From Anaerolineaceae bacterium (GTDB lineage Bacteria; Chloroflexota; Anaerolineae; Anaerolineales; Villigracilaceae), in NCBI GenBank assembly GCA_003598975.1, contig QZIJ01000117.1, positions 1 through 51,082 on the forward strand: a stretch of DNA of 51,082 bases. Reading direction: 5' to 3'. Position numbers and translations under genes: made by a program. Of the stretch, positions 47,084-51,082 are shown one piece after another (the first letter of the stretch is position 1; every line of letters begins with the position of its first letter). A model generated the notes under the pieces. That model saw nothing but the letters and a program-made list of their open reading frames with translations, was not told where the DNA came from and searched no databases.

Positions 47084-49129
47084 TTACTTCTCCAAAATTA
47101 TTGCGCCCATTTCCTTCACATCGTACCCGGGCAGGGCGGAAACTGCCTGGCGAAAATTCAAGCCAAGCAGAACGTCGAACAAGGGAGCCAGCAATGGACC
47201 CGCCGCGTACGTTTCTGGAACAACCATGTCGTAGCGTTCGTGAAAGAGCGGGATGAAATCCAGGTCGAGGGCCTGCGCCGCGGCAGGGATTCCCAGCCCG
47301 CAATCGGCGCGTCCCGATGCGACAGCGGCGGCCACACCCAAATGAGTGTATTCCTCCTGATTGTAGCCGCGAATGCCTTCGGCGGGTATCCCCATTAAGT
47401 TCAAATGATAATCGAGCAGGACGCGCGTCCCCGCGCCGCGCTGTCGGTTCATAAATCGGACGCTTCGACTCGGCTCAGCGCGAGCCTCGGGGCGGGTGAG
47501 GTCTCCCAGACCTTTGATTCCCTTCGGGTTGCCGCGCCGCACCATCAATCCCTGCTCGCGGTGGACGAGAGCGACCAACTTCACAGGCACATCGGGCAGG
47601 TACTGACGAAGCGCGGCGAGATTGTATTCACCCGTCTCAGGGTCGAGCAGATGCGAACCCGCCACGTGCGCCTCGCCGCGTTTGAGCGCGATGAGTCCAC
47701 CCTGCGAACCCACGTTGGAGGAGACGAATCGGCGGTCATGCTCCGCCAGGAATTGGGCCAGCAGGTCGAGGATGACATCGTGCGAACCGATGCAGAAGAT
47801 GGTCTTGTCCAGGTCGGACTGGCCGCGCACGAGCCGCACGCGGACCTTCTGGCCTGCTTCCGCGCCCTGTTCGCCGCGCGGCAGAAGCAACAACCCGTCC
47901 GCGCGGACGAGCGAGGTGATGACCCCCGCCCCTCTTGCCAGCGGCGCGGCGAGCAGTTTTTCGCCCACCCTTCCGACCGCGACGCGGATGAAATCGTCAT
48001 CGCCCGCAGGCGAGGTGATCTTGCGCGTCAGTGAGGCTTCCACTTCGGGCAATTCGAGCGGAGGCCGTCCCAGCCACTGGGCAATGACTGGCTCGACGAA
48101 AATATCCACCGTCAGCGCGGCGGAGACGGGATAGCCGGGGACACCGAGGATGGGGACAACGGACGGTGGACGGTGGACGGTGGACGGTGAATCGCCCTTC
48201 GACTGCGCTCCGCTCCGCTCAGGGCGGTGGCTCCTCGCAATGACGCCCAAAATAACAGGATGGCCTGGCCGCACCGCGACGCCGTGGACAAGGAGCGTGC
48301 CGAGTTTCTCCACCACTTTGGAAGAAAAATCTTCCGCACCTGCGGAGGAACCCGCGTTGAGGAGGATCAGGTCGTGGTCGCGGGAGGCTTCTTCCACGCG
48401 CTGACAAATCGAATCGAAGTCGTCGGCGGTGATGGGGAAACGCGTCGGGAGGCCGCCCATGGCTTTGACCTGCGCGGCCAGTACGAGAGAGTTGTATTCG
48501 AGGATGTCGCCGCGTTTCAACTCTGAGCCGATCGGGACGAGTTCCGTCCCTGTTGGGAGAATGGCGACCCTCGGATGCCGCGCCACCTTCACGTTCGCGT
48601 GACCCGAAGCGGCGACCGCGCCCAGGTCCGCGGGGCGAAGCGAATGTCCCGCGGGCAGGACAAGTTGCGTCGCCACGATGTCCTCCCCCAGCGGGCGGAC
48701 GTGAGTCCACGGCGCGACCGCGGCGCGAATCCGTATGGACGATGGACCGCGGACGGTGGACGATAGGTTGCCGTCCACATCGAGGGCTTCCGTGTTTTCG
48801 ATGGGGATGACCGCGTTGGCCCAATCGGGGAGCGGATCGCCTGTGTCGATATATTGGGCGTGGTCGGGTAGGGTGAGTGTGATGGGCGTTGTCGGTCCCG
48901 CGCCTTCGGTCTCCTCCGCGCGGACGGTGAACCCGTCCATGGCAGAGGCGTGATAATTCGGCGAGGAGACTTTGGCCCAGATCGGTTCGGCAGTGACGCG
49001 GCCCAGCGCGTTTTCATCGAGCGGAATCGTTTCCGCGCCGAGGACGCGCCAGAGACCCGCCTCTTCGATGGCTTGTTTGAATCGTTCCTGTGCGGTGGAG
49101 AGGGGAATATCGTGAAGGTAGACGGACAT
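47084..49129 (-). CDS. moeA: Molybdopterin molybdenumtransferase MoeA fused to a PBP-like domain
   Basis: This 681-residue protein has an N-terminal MoeA part (about residues 1-415) that would insert molybdate into adenylylated molybdopterin: P-N-Y-H-A-S-A-M-D-G-F, L-P-T-G-T-E-L-V, and L-N-A-G-S-S-A-G-A-E-D-F in place of the usual G-G-V-S-x-G-x-x-D. The C-terminal part (about 435-680) is a periplasmic-binding-protein-like domain of the kind fused to MoeA in several bacteria and archaea, possibly sensing molybdate or tungstate. About 27 residues near position 305-330 interrupt a conserved region and match repeat DNA (48161-48245). ATG at 49129 is seven bases after a TATATT, so the mRNA may be leaderless; the frame extends upstream without a start signal. 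Confidence 0.88.
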   Translation of the reverse strand: MSVYLHDIPLSTAQERFKQAIEEAGLWRVLGAETIPLDENALGRVTAEPIWAKVSSPNYHASAMDGFTVRAEETEGAGPTTPITLTLPDHAQYIDTGDPLPDWANAVIPIENTEALDVDGNLSSTVRGPSSIRIRAAVAPWTHVRPLGEDIVATQLVLPAGHSLRPADLGAVAASGHANVKVARHPRVAILPTGTELVPIGSELKRGDILEYNSLVLAAQVKAMGGLPTRFPITADDFDSICQRVEEASRDHDLILLNAGSSAGAEDFSSKVVEKLGTLLVHGVAVRPGHPVILGVIARSHRPERSGAQSKGDSPSTVHRPPSVVPILGVPGYPVSAALTVDIFVEPVIAQWLGRPPLELPEVEASLTRKITSPAGDDDFIRVAVGRVGEKLLAAPLARGAGVITSLVRADGLLLLPRGEQGAEAGQKVRVRLVRGQSDLDKTIFCIGSHDVILDLLAQFLAEHDRRFVSSNVGSQGGLIALKRGEAHVAGSHLLDPETGEYNLAALRQYLPDVPVKLVALVHREQGLMVRRGNPKGIKGLGDLTRPEARAEPSRSVRFMNRQRGAGTRVLLDYHLNLMGIPAEGIRGYNQEEYTHLGVAAAVASGRADCGLGIPAAAQALDLDFIPLFHERYDMVVPETYAAGPLLAPLFDVLLGLNFRQAVSALPGYDVKEMGAIILEK
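48161..48189. repeat. Tandem 7-bp repeat, four copies, inside moeA
   Basis: GGACGGT is repeated four times plus one base. A degenerate version lies at 48736-48767 in the same gene. The repeat adjoins a dispersed palindrome fragment (48198-48245). Confidence 0.8.
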
Positions 49130-49136
49130 CGGCGAA

Positions 49137-49142
49137 AATATA
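49137..49142 (-). promoter_or_regulatory. -10 box of moeA, leaderless
   Basis: TATATT on the minus strand is separated from the moeA ATG by seven bases, so the transcript should begin at the start codon. No ribosome binding site is present. Confidence 0.5.
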
Positions 49143-49197
49143 CCACAGGCGGGAATTGGATGTAAAATACAAACCAAGAACAACACGCGAGGGCATG

Positions 49198-49281
49198 ATG
49201 AAAGTTTTCTTGAGTTCCACCTACAACGACCTGATCGAACATCGCAAAGCCGCGCGGCGCACCTTGCCCGCCCGACGATAA
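49198..49281 (+). pseudogene. Truncated DUF4062 N-terminal fragment
   Basis: The 28-codon frame encodes M-K-V-F-L-S-S-T-Y then N-D-L-I-E-H-R-K-A-A, matching 18 of the first 19 residues of the intact gene 181 bp downstream, before running into a palindrome and a stop. It is a broken duplicate of that gene's 5' end, with a second ATG three bases before. Confidence 0.75.
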
Positions 49282-49351
49282 ATCGTCGGGCTAAGATACG
49301 AAGTCCGCTTATGCGGACTTGGCATTTGAGCACGGGGATTCATCCCCGTGC
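49270..49351. repeat. Three consecutive palindromes
   Basis: Perfect hairpins are found at 49270-49291 (arms GCCCGACGAT), 49301-49320 (arms AAGTCCGC) and 49330-49351 (arms GCACGGGGA), separated by nine to ten bases. The block begins exactly where the truncated DUF4062 copy loses similarity to the intact one, so it looks like an inserted REP- or MITE-like array. Confidence 0.75.
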
Positions 49352-49378
49352 GGACACCGACCAACGAGGCTCAATTCC

Positions 49379-51082
49379 ATGAAAGTCTTCCTCAGTTCCA
49401 CCTACACCGACCTGATCGAACATCGCAAAGCCGCGCATGAGGCGTTGGAACGTCTCGGGCAGGAAGTGGGGCGCATGGAAATTTTCGGCGCACGCAACGA
49501 TGAAGCCACAAACGCGGCCCTGACCCAACTCGAAAAATGCGACCTAGTTGTAGGCATCTATGCCTACCGCTACGGCTCTATGCCCGAAGGCTCGGAAATT
49601 TCGATCACCGAGCAGGAATACCTGCATGCAAAAAAGCAGGGGAAGCCCGTTTTATGTTTTGTAGTGGATGAGGACCATCCATGGTCGCCAAAGATGATGG
49701 AGAAAGATGCGGGGAAAATTAAAAAATTGGAAGACTTCAAAGCAAAAGTATTAAAAGAAAAAGTGATTGACTTCTTCACCACGCCCGCAGACTTGGCGAT
49801 GAAAATTGTCACGTCGGTTCATAACTATCTTGAAGAAAATAAATTAATTTCTCACCCAAATCTAGATGGAGAAAAAAAAGTAATATTACCTCGCTGGAGT
49901 GAAAGAAATAAAGAAGCAACCAATTACTTTGTCGAACTCTGTGACACAATAGACATCACTAACGAAGAGGAGGTAATGACAACGCTATATAATTTAGGGC
50001 TGCTTGATATGACTACTACTGGATGGATGTTAAGCAAAGATGGGGCTTTGCTTTTTGCTGCTGACAATAGGATACCAAAAGGATTCCATACTGATGTTTT
50101 TATAACAGACAAACGCACCGTTCCAGAATCACCAAAATCCATCAACGGAAAATGTCTTATCGCAATCATAATGATGCTCCAAAAGAGCCTAAGCGAATTA
50201 TGGGAAAATTCTTGGGAAGATCCGCTCATAAGGGATAAAGAAGGAAGACCTAAAATAATTAGCAAGTATCCGCAGACTGCTATTTTAGAAGCAATGGTAA
50301 ATTTTATTATCCATAGAGATTACTCTATTAACGATCTTGCCTTTGTTACTGTTACAAATGAGTATGTTGAATTTGAAAATCCAGGTAAAAGCCCTTACCC
50401 TCCTGAGCAACTATTAACCATTAAGACAGAGTTAAGAACAAAAAATCAAAAAAACGAAGTGATTATTGAAGCCTTAAGCCGAACCCGACTCAACCAAAGG
50501 CAAGGACGCGGAATAATCCGAATTCGTGAAACATTGATAGAAAATGGTAATATTCTTGACAATGGTGACATAGGTTTGGAAATCGAAAACATTATTGAGA
50601 AAGACCGTTTTCGATTGCGCATTTATCAAAAAAAACAAACAGCAGTCGCGTCCCATGTGGAAATGCAACCATCTTATGTTTCTCTTCCTACTCTACCCTA
50701 CTTCTTCGGTCGCGCGGACGAACTCAAAACCATCGCATCCGCACTCTCTCCCGACTCCCGCACCTGGGGCGCACTCATTGACGGACCTGGCGGCATTGGC
50801 AAGACCGCCCTCGCCATCAAAGCCGCACACGATGCGCCAGCAGAATTATTCGAGCACAAGATTTTTATCGCCGCCAAAGTCCGCGAACTGACCGCCGAAG
50901 GCGAAGCCAAACTGACCGACTTCACCCGCCCGAACTACCTCGCCATGCTGGACGAACTGGGCAAGGAACTTGGCGCAGACGGACTCGAAAAACTCGCGCC
51001 CGATGAGCGTCCCAACGAACTGCGCCTCGCGCTGGCGGGCAAGAAGGCGCTGATCATCTTCGACAATTTGGAAACCCTGCCA
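49379..51082 (+). CDS. DUF4062 / RecG-Schlafen-like C-terminal domain / STAND NTPase protein, 3' end outside window
   Basis: The first 568 codons are open to the window edge. Residues 1-100 are a DUF4062 domain (M-K-V-F-L-S-S-T-Y-T-D-L then G-I-Y-A-Y-R-Y-G), a TIR/nucleosidase-like fold often found in signalling proteins. Residues about 150-420 resemble the region following AlbA_2 in Schlafen-like proteins and the HATPase_c_4 domain: A-M-V-N-F-I-I-H-R-D-Y-S and R-Q-G-R-G-I-I-R-I-R. From about 440 comes F-F-G-R-A-D-E-L and the P-loop G-P-G-G-I-G-K-T of a STAND (NB-ARC-like) NTPase, with Walker B near A-L-I-I-F-D-N at the edge. The centre is AT-rich while both ends are GC-rich. Such architectures suggest a defence or stress sensor; the repeats that would sense the trigger lie beyond the window. 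A ribosome binding site is weak (ACGAGG). Confidence 0.8.
   Translation, partial: MKVFLSSTYTDLIEHRKAAHEALERLGQEVGRMEIFGARNDEATNAALTQLEKCDLVVGIYAYRYGSMPEGSEISITEQEYLHAKKQGKPVLCFVVDEDHPWSPKMMEKDAGKIKKLEDFKAKVLKEKVIDFFTTPADLAMKIVTSVHNYLEENKLISHPNLDGEKKVILPRWSERNKEATNYFVELCDTIDITNEEEVMTTLYNLGLLDMTTTGWMLSKDGALLFAADNRIPKGFHTDVFITDKRTVPESPKSINGKCLIAIIMMLQKSLSELWENSWEDPLIRDKEGRPKIISKYPQTAILEAMVNFIIHRDYSINDLAFVTVTNEYVEFENPGKSPYPPEQLLTIKTELRTKNQKNEVIIEALSRTRLNQRQGRGIIRIRETLIENGNILDNGDIGLEIENIIEKDRFRLRIYQKKQTAVASHVEMQPSYVSLPTLPYFFGRADELKTIASALSPDSRTWGALIDGPGGIGKTALAIKAAHDAPAELFEHKIFIAAKVRELTAEGEAKLTDFTRPNYLAMLDELGKELGADGLEKLAPDERPNELRLALAGKKALIIFDNLETLP

Noticed and set aside
1..51082. tRNA, rRNA genes or a CRISPR array
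   Set aside because: No T-loop-like GGTTCGAATCC clusters in cloverleaf context, no rRNA signatures and no regularly spaced direct repeats were seen by eye.

Overview
The window looks like a chromosomal segment of an Anaerolineae-type Chloroflexota bacterium. This is an inference from gene content, not from a marker-gene match: lipoproteins with long Thr/Pro linkers, a GldAFG-like ABC exporter next to a primary sigma factor, a fused CtaA-CtaB, a caa3-type oxidase whose subunit II carries a cytochrome c domain, TadE/TadG-like envelope proteins, and many short dispersed palindromes. Most genes are GC-rich. Two stretches are clearly more AT-rich: about 28.3-30.0 kb, and the middle of the gene at the right edge (about 49.7-50.7 kb).

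Layout. 0-1.5 kb (minus): an RHS C-terminal remnant cut by an IS982-like element; removing the element in silico restores the frame. 1.6-2.4 kb (plus): a two-S1-domain RNA-binding protein. 7.2-2.5 kb (minus): a five-gene, tightly coupled operon encoding a 43-residue membrane microprotein ending W-I-Y-Q-G-F, an MBOAT acyltransferase, an SGNH-fold protein, an acyl carrier protein and a fatty acyl-AMP-ligase-like enzyme. It has the same role set as the D-alanylation dlt operon, with the adenylating enzyme swapped, and is the best candidate for an undescribed system here. 9.4-7.3 kb (minus): ftsY, then prfB with its +1 frameshift site. 9.5-11.2 kb (plus): trxA and two lipoproteins. 12.5-11.2 kb (minus): a MurA with Asp in place of the fosfomycin-sensitive Cys. 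12.6-22.8 kb (plus): a prepilin peptidase, two TadE-like proteins and four paralogous TadG-like proteins, interrupted by glmS with a glmS self-cleaving ribozyme in its leader. 23.0-28.2 kb (plus): an ABC exporter with auxiliary proteins, then rpoD. 28.4-36.2 kb (plus): a surface-glycan or envelope cluster (two sulfatase-fold enzymes, a GT87-like and a GT2 glycosyltransferase, a methyltransferase, a GT-C-like membrane protein). 43.7-36.2 kb (minus): the cytochrome oxidase operon led by a pseudo-receiver protein, with coxB, coxA, a COX4-COX3 fusion, SCO, a cupredoxin-like protein, SURF1 and a CtaA-CtaB fusion. 49.1-43.8 kb (minus): a MoeA-PBP fusion, a CheY-like protein, a lipoprotein cytochrome c, Bcp, and a sensor kinase with a Cys cluster plus its LuxR-type regulator. 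49.2-51.1 kb (plus): a truncated DUF4062 copy, three consecutive palindromes, and a DUF4062 / RecG-Schlafen-like C-terminal domain / STAND NTPase protein that runs off the window.

How the parts fit together. The left half is dominated by envelope construction (acyl transfer, peptidoglycan precursors, pseudopilins, lipoproteins) and the right half by aerobic respiration and its redox regulation. Several genes have a -10 box that places the transcription start on or next to the start codon, suggesting leaderless transcripts are common. Short palindromic repeats have inserted between genes and, in frame, within genes. No tRNA, rRNA or CRISPR array was recognised.
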